Source: JANMJD01 sp031371195 (GTDB lineage: Bacteria; Actinomycetota; Acidimicrobiia; Acidimicrobiales; Ilumatobacteraceae). From it: 64,000 nt of DNA. This document shows positions 1 through 7,205 of the stretch, in pieces. The stretch spans positions 1 to 64,000 of the forward strand of contig JANMJD010000090.1 of the NCBI GenBank assembly GCA_031371195.1. Direction: 5' to 3'. Each line of letters starts with the position of its first letter. Position 1 is the stretch's first letter. The position numbers were made by a program, and so were the translations under genes. The notes below the pieces were generated by a model that saw only the letters and a list, made by a program, of their open reading frames with translations, searched no databases and was not told the origin of the DNA.

Positions 1-300
1 ACGATTCTGCCCGAAACCGTTGCGCCCGATTCGAGCCTGATCATCGCCGGTGACGTTGCGCCACGTGCGGTCTTCCTGGCGCTCCCACAACGCGGCGGTG
101 GCGTGCGTGGCGCCCCAGGAATCGGCGGTCACGATGATCACCTGGTCGGATTTGTCGATATCGAAGCGGAGGCGGGTGGGGTTCGGGGTGTCCACCGTGG
201 AGCGCGCCTCGGGGGTGAACCAGTCGCCGTCGTCGTTGCGGACGGCGATGATGAGCAGCACGACGATGAAGATGGCCGCGCCGAGTCCTCCCTTCTTCAC
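1..300 (-). CDS. L,D-transpeptidase-like membrane protein, N-terminal part (cut by window edge)
   Basis: Only the first 100 codons are inside the window; the gene continues past the left edge. It starts at GTG (298-300); an in-frame TGA lies three codons upstream, so no earlier start is possible. Residues 5-20 form a hydrophobic signal anchor (AIFIVVLLIIAV), followed by an extracytoplasmic segment with VIIVTADSWGATHAT and ARIGRNGFGQ. That pattern matches the start of actinobacterial YkuD-type L,D-transpeptidase domains, which cross-link peptidoglycan outside the membrane. The catalytic His/Cys region lies beyond the edge, so the assignment rests on the N-terminal signature alone. It is downstream of the small helical protein gene but separated from it by a terminator. 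Confidence 0.6.
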   Translation of the reverse strand, partial: MKKGGLGAAIFIVVLLIIAVRNDDGDWFTPEARSTVDTPNPTRLRFDIDKSDQVIIVTADSWGATHATAALWERQEDRTWRNVTGDDQARIGRNGFGQNR

Positions 301-328
301 GAGCGCTCACGCTAGTGCGCAAAACGAC

Positions 329-360
329 GATGGGGCGGGAGCCTCAGCCCCCGCCCCATC
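329..360 (-). terminator. Rho-independent terminator of the small helical protein gene
   Basis: An 11-bp perfect inverted repeat (GATGGGGCGGG at 329-339 and CCCGCCCCATC at 350-360) encloses a 10-nt loop. Read on the minus strand it is followed by GTCGTTTTGCG, a short T-run. It lies 15 bp past the stop codon at 376, between two minus-strand genes. Confidence 0.75.
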
Positions 361-375
361 GGCAGATCTACGAGA

Positions 376-627
376 TCAGTGACCGTCGCCGTCTTTGTCA
401 CCGGGGATCTGGTCTTCGATCTTGTCCTTGATGTCGCCGAGCTTGTCCTTCAGACCGCCGAGGAGGCCACCGGCCTCGTCCTTGGCGTCATCGGCTGCAC
501 CTTCGGCGGCCTCGGCCGCGTCGCCGCCCATGCCCGGGATCTTGTCCTTGATCGAGTCCGGAATGGCGTCTTCGATCTTGTCCTTGATGCCTTCGGCCAT
601 GTCCTTGGCCTTGTCGAGTAAGCCCAT
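376..627 (-). CDS. Small charged amphipathic-helix protein, 83 aa
   Basis: An 83-residue protein starting MGLLDKAKDMAEG, with AAGGGG about 7 nt before the ATG at 627. It is made of Lys/Asp/Glu-rich amphipathic segments, and the unit IKDKIED recurs at residues 14-20 and 67-73 (with IKDKI also at 26-30). There is no Cys and no membrane segment. The MGLLDKAKD start and helical repeats resemble small actinobacterial proteins grouped as MT0933-like antitoxins, but the similarity is only in composition and the first residues, and no toxin gene is adjacent. It is followed by its own terminator, so it is probably a monocistronic, possibly abundant small protein. Function unknown. Confidence 0.7.
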   Translation of the reverse strand: MGLLDKAKDMAEGIKDKIEDAIPDSIKDKIPGMGGDAAEAAEGAADDAKDEAGGLLGGLKDKLGDIKDKIEDQIPGDKDGDGH

Positions 628-683
628 GGCTGACCCCTTTCGTGATGTGTTGGGAGCGGGAACCCGGGCGGATCGTAGCCCGC

Positions 684-1334
684 TCAGCGGGCAATGCCCA
701 CCGGACACGACACACCGGTGCCACCCAGGCCGCAATAGCCGGCCGGATTCTTCGCCAGGTACTGCTGGTGATAGGGCTCGGCATAGTAGAACTCGGCGGC
801 CTCGGCGATCTCGGTGGTGATCTCGCCGTAGTGGGCCTTGTTCAGTTCGGCCTGGAACCGGTCGCGTGAGGCCGAGGCCGCCGTGGCCTGCGCTGCGGTC
901 GTGGTGTAGATCGTCGAACGGTACTGCGTACCGACATCGTTGCCCTGACGCATTCCCTGAGTTGGATCGTGGCTCTCCCAGAACACGGCCAGGAGCTGCT
1001 CGAAGCTGACCACCGACGGGTCGAAGACCACGAGGACGGCTTCGGTGTGCCCGGTGCGACCGCTGCACACCTCCTCGTAGGTCGCGTTCGGGGTATAGCC
1101 CCCGGCGTAGCCGACGGCCGTCGAGTAGACGCCGGGCACCACCCAGAACTTGCGCTCGGCACCCCAGAAGCAGCCCATCCCGAATTGGACGGTCTCGAAC
1201 CCGGCAGGCCAGGGACCCACCAGGGGATGGCCGTTGACGTAGTGGGCGTCGGGCACCGACATCGACATGTCGGTGCGCCCGGGGAGCGCCTCCGCCGGAT
1301 CGATCAACGTTGACTTGTGGCGGGAGAAGAGCAT
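684..1334 (-). CDS. msrA: Peptide methionine (S)-S-oxide reductase MsrA
   Basis: A cytosolic repair enzyme that reduces methionine-S-sulfoxide in proteins, using thioredoxin as reductant. The catalytic motif GCFWG is at about residues 55-59 of the 216-aa protein (Cys near 55), followed by the conserved VVPGVYSTAVGYAGG and YEEVCSGRTGHTEAV stretches. The C-terminal YCGLGGTGVSCP supplies candidate resolving cysteines. The ATG at 1332-1334 is preferred over the GTG immediately before it, because AAGGAG then sits 6 nt upstream. About 50 residues precede the GCFWG motif, as in the longer MsrA forms. A GCCCGC/GCGGGC palindrome spans the stop codon (678-692). It stands alone, divergent from the glycogen operon. 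Confidence 0.93.
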   Translation of the reverse strand: MLFSRHKSTLIDPAEALPGRTDMSMSVPDAHYVNGHPLVGPWPAGFETVQFGMGCFWGAERKFWVVPGVYSTAVGYAGGYTPNATYEEVCSGRTGHTEAVLVVFDPSVVSFEQLLAVFWESHDPTQGMRQGNDVGTQYRSTIYTTTAAQATAASASRDRFQAELNKAHYGEITTEIAEAAEFYYAEPYHQQYLAKNPAGYCGLGGTGVSCPVGIAR

Positions 1335-1498
1335 CACAGACTCCTTGCGTTCGGCATGGCGATGCGGATGTTCATCAGTCTACGAACACTGCCATTTGTT
1401 ACGGCCCGCCGAGGTCGACGACGCGCGAGACGACGGTGACGCCGGCCTGACGACGACGGTGATCGACGGGCCGTCGCCAGTGCGCCACAATGCTGGTG

Positions 1499-2887
1499 AT
1501 GCACGTCGTTTTCGCCTCGGCCGAGTTCGCCCCGCTGGTCCGCGTCGGCGGTCTGGCGGCTGCCGCCGCCGGGCTGGTGGCCGAGTTGCGTCGCCAGGGC
1601 GTGAACGTCGACGTCGTGCTGCCCGACTACTTCGGCACCGAACTCGACGACGAACGGGTCTTCGATCTCGACGTGCCGATGTGGGCCGCTCCCGCCACCG
1701 CCCGCCACGGCACGATCGCCGGGATCGGCGAGTTGATCCTCGTCGACGTGCCCGGTATCCGCCGGCCCCATCCCTACGTCCAGCCAGATGGCGAGGGCTT
1801 CGCCGACAACGACCGGCGCTTCTTCGCCTTCTCTGCCGCGGTAGCCGCCCTGGCCCGCCAGCTGTGCCCCGATGTCGTCCACCTCAACGACTGGCACACC
1901 GCAACGACCCTGGCCCACCTCGATCCGCCGATTCCCAGCGTGCTTACCATTCACACCCTCGGCTACCAGGGGTGGACCGATCCAGGGTGGGTCCGGGCGA
2001 TGCCCCACCGCCCCGAGGCGTTCCTCCACGGCGGCGCATGCAACCCACTGGTCGGCGGCATCCGACTGGCCGATGTCGTGATCACGGTCAGTCCGACCTA
2101 CGCCCGCGAGGCGCTGGACCCAACCACCGGGGCGGGCGTGCACGATCTGCTTGCCGAGCGCGGGGAACGGTTCGTCGGCATCCGCAACGGCATCGACGTG
2201 ATCGAGTGGAATCCGAGTGCCGATCCGCGGCTGCCCGCGCCGTTCGGTGCCGCCGACACTTCCGGCAGGCTCACCTCCAAACGCGCTGTGCAGGCCGAGT
2301 TGGGCCTGGCCCCGAGCGATGCGGCGTTGATCACCGTCGTGACGCGGTTGGTCGACCAGAAAGGAGTCGACCTGGCCATTCCGGCGCTCGAGATGCTCAA
2401 CACGATGCCCGCCCAGGTGGCCATCCTTGGCGACGGCGCCCGCGAACTCGTCGACGCGCTGCACACCCTGGCCGCCCACCGACCCGGACAGATCGGGTTC
2501 CGCCAGGGCTACGACGAAGTACTCGCCCATCGCCTCTTCGCCGGCGGTGACATCTTCTTGATGCCGAGCCGCTTCGAGCCGTGCGGCCTTGCCCAGATGC
2601 AGGCGATGCAGTACGGGGCGCTGCCGATGGTCACCGATGTGGGCGGATTGCACGACACCGTCATCGATATCGACGCGGCGCCCAAGGCGGGCACCGGCGT
2701 GGTCGCCCACTCGGTCACCACCAGTGGGGTCGTCGACGGATTGCATCGCGCCGTGCGTGCCTGGAACGTCCCGGCCCGCCGCGCGGCGATGCGCAAACGG
2801 GGAATGACCACCGACTGGTCGTGGAGTGCGCCCGCCCGCGAGCACATTGCGTGGTACGAGGAAATCATCGACCGCGCGGCGATGTAA
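1499..2887 (+). CDS. glgA: Glycogen synthase, GT5 family
   Basis: Transfers glucose from ADP-glucose to the non-reducing end of alpha-1,4-glucan. The start MHVVFASAEFAPL matches the beginning of GT5 synthases, so ATG 1499 is chosen over the ATG 9 bp upstream. The usual N-terminal KxGGL glucan/ADP-glucose loop is present as RVGGL (residues 15-19), with Arg replacing Lys. HLNDWHTA lies near residue 128 and the C-terminal catalytic SRFEPCGLAQMQAM near 357, followed by VGGLHDTV. Length (462 aa) is normal for the family. It is first in a run with glgC (9-bp gap), a PfkB kinase and a P-loop kinase, consistent with one operon for storage-glucan synthesis and sugar phosphorylation. Confidence 0.92.
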   Translation: MHVVFASAEFAPLVRVGGLAAAAAGLVAELRRQGVNVDVVLPDYFGTELDDERVFDLDVPMWAAPATARHGTIAGIGELILVDVPGIRRPHPYVQPDGEGFADNDRRFFAFSAAVAALARQLCPDVVHLNDWHTATTLAHLDPPIPSVLTIHTLGYQGWTDPGWVRAMPHRPEAFLHGGACNPLVGGIRLADVVITVSPTYAREALDPTTGAGVHDLLAERGERFVGIRNGIDVIEWNPSADPRLPAPFGAADTSGRLTSKRAVQAELGLAPSDAALITVVTRLVDQKGVDLAIPALEMLNTMPAQVAILGDGARELVDALHTLAAHRPGQIGFRQGYDEVLAHRLFAGGDIFLMPSRFEPCGLAQMQAMQYGALPMVTDVGGLHDTVIDIDAAPKAGTGVVAHSVTTSGVVDGLHRAVRAWNVPARRAAMRKRGMTTDWSWSAPAREHIAWYEEIIDRAAM

Positions 2888-2896
2888 CGTCACAGC

Positions 2897-4123
2897 GTGG
2901 TTCCTGCCCCGAAGATCCTGGTCGTCATCCTCGCCGGCGGCGAGGGCAAGCGACTCTCACCGCTCACCGCCGATCGCGCCAAGCCGGCGGTGCCGTTCGG
3001 GGGTTCGTATCGCATCATCGATTTCGTGCTGTCGAACTTCGCCAACGCCGGTCTGCTCAAGATCGTCGTGCTCACGCAATACAAGAGCCACAGCCTCGAC
3101 CGCCACATCAGCCAGACGTGGCGGTTCTCCACGCTGCTCGGGAACTACGTGACCCCGGTGCCGGCCCAGATGCGCCGCGGGCCGCAGTGGTTCAGTGGCT
3201 CGGCCGACGCCATTTATCAGAACCTCAACCTGATCAGCGACGAGCGCCCCGACTTCGTCTGCGTGTTCGGCGCCGATCACATCTACCACATGGACCCGCG
3301 TCAGATGGTCGATCAACACATCGAGTCGGGCGCGGCGGTGACGGTGGCGGCGATCCCGGTGCCGATCCACGAGGCGACGGAGTTCGGCATCATCGAGGCC
3401 GACAGCGACGGCAAGATCATCAGATTCGTCGAAAAACCCGCTGAGCCCCCGGCGATGCCCGGTGACCCGACACGGGCTCTTGCCTCGATGGGCAACTACG
3501 TCTTTCGTACCGACACCCTGATCGACATCGTCACCCCCAAGGGCAACGTCGGGCTGAAGGACATGGGCGGCGACGTCATCCCGGCCCTCGCCGAGGCGGG
3601 CGACGCCTACATGTACGACTTCTCAAGTAACGAAATCCCTGGTCAGGCCGACTACGAGCGCGGCTATTGGCGCGATGTCGGCTCGCTCGACGCCTACTAC
3701 GACGCCAACATGGATCTCATCGCTCCCGTCCCGCCATTCAGCCTGTACAACCCGATGTGGCCGGTCTACAGCCTGCAACTGCCCCTGCCCCCGGCCAAGC
3801 TCTCGTACGGCAGCGCCGGATCGACCTCCACCGTCACCCGTAGCCTGTTGTGTGCCGGGTCGATCGTGTCGGGCGGATCGATCGACAACTCGATCATCGG
3901 GCCGAACGTCTTCATCGAGGACGGAGCCCGGGTCACCGAGTCGATCATCTTCCCCGGGGTGCGCATCGGCTCCCGGGCGATCGTCCACCGGGCCATCATC
4001 GACAAGGACGTCACGGTGCCGGCGGGGTATCGGCTCGGTCTCGACGTCGGGACCTCGCGCGACGAGTTTTCGATATCGACGAACGGTGTCGTCGTGATCA
4101 ACAATGCGCGGCCACTAACTTGA
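2897..4123 (+). CDS. glgC: Glucose-1-phosphate adenylyltransferase
   Basis: Makes ADP-glucose from glucose-1-phosphate and ATP, the committed step of bacterial glycogen synthesis. The 408-aa protein has the pyrophosphorylase signature GGEGKRLSPLTADRAKPAVP at residues 14-33, SMGNYVF near 197, the sugar-binding WRDVGSLDAYYDAN near 258, and a C-terminal left-handed beta-helix of hexapeptide repeats (residues ~320-400), the usual GlgC arrangement. It starts at GTG 2897, 9 bp after the glgA stop, and ends 5 bp before the next gene, so translation is probably coupled. It supplies the substrate of the GlgA encoded upstream. Confidence 0.95.
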   Translation: MVPAPKILVVILAGGEGKRLSPLTADRAKPAVPFGGSYRIIDFVLSNFANAGLLKIVVLTQYKSHSLDRHISQTWRFSTLLGNYVTPVPAQMRRGPQWFSGSADAIYQNLNLISDERPDFVCVFGADHIYHMDPRQMVDQHIESGAAVTVAAIPVPIHEATEFGIIEADSDGKIIRFVEKPAEPPAMPGDPTRALASMGNYVFRTDTLIDIVTPKGNVGLKDMGGDVIPALAEAGDAYMYDFSSNEIPGQADYERGYWRDVGSLDAYYDANMDLIAPVPPFSLYNPMWPVYSLQLPLPPAKLSYGSAGSTSTVTRSLLCAGSIVSGGSIDNSIIGPNVFIEDGARVTESIIFPGVRIGSRAIVHRAIIDKDVTVPAGYRLGLDVGTSRDEFSISTNGVVVINNARPLT

Positions 4124-4128
4124 CGCCC

Positions 4129-5046
4129 ATGATTGCCGTGGGCGGGGAAGCACTGATCGATCTGGTCATCCGGCCCGACGGAACCGTCGCCGCCAAACTC
4201 GGCGGAGGGCCGTTCAACGCGGCACGAACGATCGCCCGGTTGGGTGGCCAGGTCGCCTTCCTGGGAACACTGTCGAACGACCGGTTCGGCCACATGTTGC
4301 TCGACCAGCTCTCTGTCGACAACGTTGTCACGTCGTACGGAGCGCGTGTCGAAGTACCCACCACCTTGGCTGCCGCCGAACTCGACGACGGGGGATCGGC
4401 CACCTACCGGTTCTATCTCGATGGCACCTCCGCCCCGGCGATGACCGGCACCGTGCTGCCGACCGGCACGATCGCCCTGCATGTCGGCACGTTGGGATTC
4501 GTGTTGGAACCAATGGCGACGACACTCGAACGCCTGGTCGTCACCGCCCCCGACGACGTGCTCGTACTGATCGATCCCAACTGCCGGGGTCGGGTGATCA
4601 ACGATCGACCGGGATACCTCGCCCGCATCGACCGGGTCATCGCCCGCGCCGATGTGGTCAAGATCTCCACCGATGACGCCGAATATCTCGACCCGACGTC
4701 CTCGCCGGTCGAGGTCGCCCGCCGCATGCTGTCGTTGGGCACCCGGGTCGTCATCCTCAGCGATGGCGGCTCGGCCACGTACGTGCTGACCGCCGACGAC
4801 GAGATCCGGGTCGAAGTACCCGAGATCACGGTCGTCGACACGATCGGGGCGGGCGACGCGCTCGGAGGGTCGTTCCTCCAGTGGTGGGTGTCGCAGGGCC
4901 TCGGCCGGTCCGATCTCACCGATACCGCGCTGCTCGCCGATGCGATGGCCGCAGCCGTGGTCGTCGCTGCGCGTACCTGCGAGCGGGCCGGTGCCGATCC
5001 GCCGTTCCGCGATCAACTGCCCGCCGATTGGGCACCAGTCGGTTAG
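4129..5046 (+). CDS. PfkB-family carbohydrate kinase (fructokinase-like)
   Basis: A 305-aa ribokinase/PfkB fold enzyme that would phosphorylate a sugar with ATP. It begins MIAVGGEALIDLV, carries the first family signature at residues 25-40 (GGGPFNAARTIARLGG) and the second signature DTIGAGDALGG near 237, whose Asp is the catalytic base. The N-terminal GGEALID pattern is closest to fructokinases, but the substrate cannot be read from sequence. It starts 5 bp after glgC and is followed 19 bp later by a P-loop kinase, so it is likely to be cotranscribed with glycogen synthesis genes and to feed hexose phosphate into the pathway. Confidence 0.85.
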   Translation: MIAVGGEALIDLVIRPDGTVAAKLGGGPFNAARTIARLGGQVAFLGTLSNDRFGHMLLDQLSVDNVVTSYGARVEVPTTLAAAELDDGGSATYRFYLDGTSAPAMTGTVLPTGTIALHVGTLGFVLEPMATTLERLVVTAPDDVLVLIDPNCRGRVINDRPGYLARIDRVIARADVVKISTDDAEYLDPTSSPVEVARRMLSLGTRVVILSDGGSATYVLTADDEIRVEVPEITVVDTIGAGDALGGSFLQWWVSQGLGRSDLTDTALLADAMAAAVVVAARTCERAGADPPFRDQLPADWAPVG

Positions 5047-5065
5047 ACCCGTGAGAACGACCGCA

Positions 5066-5686
5066 ATGGATACCGACGCCGCAGTGGCCCGCGCCGCCGA
5101 GATGGCCGAATCGGGCGGCCGGCGGATCCTGGGGATCGTCGGCTGTCCGGGAGCGGGCAAATCGACGCTGGCCGCCCGGATCGTGGCAACCCTCGGACCC
5201 GATTGGGCGGTGTCGGTGCCGATGGACGGCTTTCATCTGGCCAACTCGATGCTCGTCGATCTGGGTCGGCGAGATTGCAAGGGGGCCGCCGACACCTTCG
5301 ACGCCGCGGGCTATGTCGCCTTGTTGGAACGCCTGCGCGACCAGCACGACGACGAGGTCGTCTACGCCCCCGAATTCCGCCGTGACCTGGGAGAAGGCAT
5401 CGCCGGAGCGATTGCTGTGCCGTGCTCGGTCCCGCTGGTCGTCACCGAGGGGAACTATCTGCTGCACGGTGACGACGCCTGGCGGGAGGTCGCTCCGCTG
5501 CTCCACGAGTGCTGGTACGTCGATGTCGACGACGAGGTTCGACTGGACCGGCTGATCGCCCGTCACATCCACTTCGGCAAGACGCCCGACGCGGCCCGCG
5601 AATGGGTGATGCGCTCCGACGAGGCCAATGCTGTGGTGATCAAGGCGACTCGTGGGCGAGCCGATCATCGCGTCCGGGTCGAATGA
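5066..5686 (+). CDS. P-loop nucleoside/sugar kinase family protein (PanK/uridine-kinase-like)
   Basis: A 206-aa P-loop kinase with Walker A GCPGAGKST at residues 26-34 and the PMDGFHLAN motif (near 51-59), typical of the uridine kinase/pantothenate kinase superfamily and of the family that includes fructose kinase FrcK. Further conserved stretches are VVTEGNYLL and RHIHFGKTPDAAREWV. Substrate is uncertain; a sugar kinase role would fit the adjacent PfkB and glycogen genes. ATG 5066 is used; an in-frame GTG at 5051 is possible. It is the last gene of the glg run, and a small CTGACC/GGTCAG hairpin (5739-5755) follows before a convergent gene. Confidence 0.75.
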   Translation: MDTDAAVARAAEMAESGGRRILGIVGCPGAGKSTLAARIVATLGPDWAVSVPMDGFHLANSMLVDLGRRDCKGAADTFDAAGYVALLERLRDQHDDEVVYAPEFRRDLGEGIAGAIAVPCSVPLVVTEGNYLLHGDDAWREVAPLLHECWYVDVDDEVRLDRLIARHIHFGKTPDAAREWVMRSDEANAVVIKATRGRADHRVRVE

Positions 5687-5796
5687 CGCGGTCCATCGCC
5701 GGCTCGTCTCTGCGCCGGGCGCGCCGAAGTCGACCCCACTGACCGGAGTGGTCAGCTGAGGCCGACGTCGACGCGTGGACCGGGATTGAACGGATA

Positions 5797-6543
5797 TCAG
5801 ACGGGGAGCACCCCGAGCGCCAGCTTGCCGGCAACACCGAAGTAGCGGGCGCTGGCCCGGTAGCGCCCCGGGGCGAGGGACGCCACGATGCTCGGCGAGT
5901 TGGCGGTGAGCGGGCCCGAGACCACGGTGTAGGGCTCACAGACGCCCGTGGCGACGTTGCACAGGTTGAGGCCGACCATCCCGTCGACCAGATTGTCCGG
6001 AGCGGCGAGCACCTTGAAGTCGACCTTTTGCTGCGGGCTGACCTTGAAGGTCATCTCGACGGATTGGCCCTGCTCCATCGGGAACTGCTGCTGCTGGCCG
6101 ATCGTCGTGGCGGTCGTGATGTTCTGGTAGAAGAACAGCTGCACCTGGCTGTGCACGCCGGCGCCCGGGGCGAACGGTAGTAGCCGGATGAACCAGGTGC
6201 CGGGCGACAGCGTCTGCGTCTCGGTCCCGGCGTTGTAGATCGGGCCGACCGACGGGAGCTGCTGACCGTTCGGGCCGATGAGTTGGATCCGCGCCTCGCC
6301 GGGCCCGGTGTTCGTCCCGATCACGAAGTTGTTGGCGTACGCCAGCGTGGTGGCGGTGACCTCGAACTTGAGTTGGACCTCGGTATCGGGGGCACCGTTG
6401 ACGACCACGGCCGGGCCGTCGGGAACGATGACCCCTTGCTGGATCGGCGGGGCGGCGTGGGCGGCGGGAGCACCGACGACGGCGAGCGGAGCGGCAAGTG
6501 CAGTGGCGAGGGCAACGATGAGAGAACGACGGGTGAGACGCAT
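5797..6543 (-). CDS. Secreted protein of unknown function, 248 aa
   Basis: The protein has a clear Sec signal peptide: MRLTRRSLIVALATALAAPL, then a cleavage-like AHA-A site near residue 30. The mature part is about 218 residues, low in charge and rich in beta-forming segments, with two Cys (LCNVATGVCEP) that could form a disulfide. A short Gln-rich stretch (GQQQQFPMEQGQ) is present. No enzymatic motif was recognised. Its composition suggests an extracellular beta-sandwich, possibly a prepeptidase C-terminal-like binding domain, but this is only an impression. It is monocistronic and divergent from the GNAT gene, with a 10-bp palindrome AGAGATCTCT (6634-6643) in the shared upstream region. Confidence 0.8.
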   Translation of the reverse strand: MRLTRRSLIVALATALAAPLAVVGAPAAHAAPPIQQGVIVPDGPAVVVNGAPDTEVQLKFEVTATTLAYANNFVIGTNTGPGEARIQLIGPNGQQLPSVGPIYNAGTETQTLSPGTWFIRLLPFAPGAGVHSQVQLFFYQNITTATTIGQQQQFPMEQGQSVEMTFKVSPQQKVDFKVLAAPDNLVDGMVGLNLCNVATGVCEPYTVVSGPLTANSPSIVASLAPGRYRASARYFGVAGKLALGVLPV

Positions 6544-6684
6544 TTGGGGCCTCCTTGGGGCTGGTTCGGTATGGCGTCGGTCACAGGTACGCCGTCCCTG
6601 GGCCGCCGGTTCACGGAAATCTCGAAGAATCTCAGAGATCTCTCGACCTGACGGTCGTCGGCGCCGAGGTAGCGTCCGCATCGC

Positions 6685-7161
6685 ATGGAGATCCGTTCCC
6701 TAGCCGCCGACGATCTGCCCGCTGCCGTGGCGATCAACAACGCCAACGTGCCGGGCGTGAGCGACACGGACCTGACCCGGCTCACCCACCTTTACGCCGA
6801 GTCCCTGGCCTCGCTGGGGGCGTACGACGGCGACACGTTGGCCGGCTTCTCGATCACCTTCGCCCCGGGCGCCGAATACCACAGCGTGAACTACCGGTGG
6901 TTCTGCGACCGCTACACCGACTTCGCCTACCTCGACCGGATCGCCGTCCGCGACGACTACCAGGGCCGGGGGATCGGCGCAGCGCTCTATGCCGACCTCG
7001 AAGCGCGCATCGGTGCCGAATGGCTGACCTGCGAGGTGAACCTGCGTCCCCGCAACGACGGATCACTGCGGTTTCATCACCGCATCGGCTTCTCCGAGGT
7101 CGGCCAACAGGAAACGGACTACGGCGTGCTCGTCTCGATGCTCGCCAAACGACTGGAATGA
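6685..7161 (+). CDS. GNAT-family N-acetyltransferase
   Basis: A 158-aa single-domain acetyltransferase. The acetyl-CoA pyrophosphate-binding motif A is seen as VRDDYQGRGIGAALYADLE (residues ~88-106; Q/RxxGxG/A form), preceded by the beta4 strand FAYLDRIAV and followed by FHHRIGFSEVGQQ, the typical end of a GNAT fold. The acyl acceptor cannot be inferred. It starts at ATG 6685 in a divergent arrangement with the secreted protein gene and is convergent with the RCC1-repeat gene downstream (44-bp gap containing a GC-rich hairpin). Confidence 0.85.
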   Translation: MEIRSLAADDLPAAVAINNANVPGVSDTDLTRLTHLYAESLASLGAYDGDTLAGFSITFAPGAEYHSVNYRWFCDRYTDFAYLDRIAVRDDYQGRGIGAALYADLEARIGAEWLTCEVNLRPRNDGSLRFHHRIGFSEVGQQETDYGVLVSMLAKRLE

Positions 7162-7205
7162 CTGCCGCCCGGTGTCGCCGAGGCAAGCCGCCCGGCGGCT
7201 CGCCG

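Noticed and set aside
376..627. Toxin-antitoxin module
   Set aside because: The small protein looks antitoxin-like only in its first residues and composition; no partner toxin gene is adjacent.
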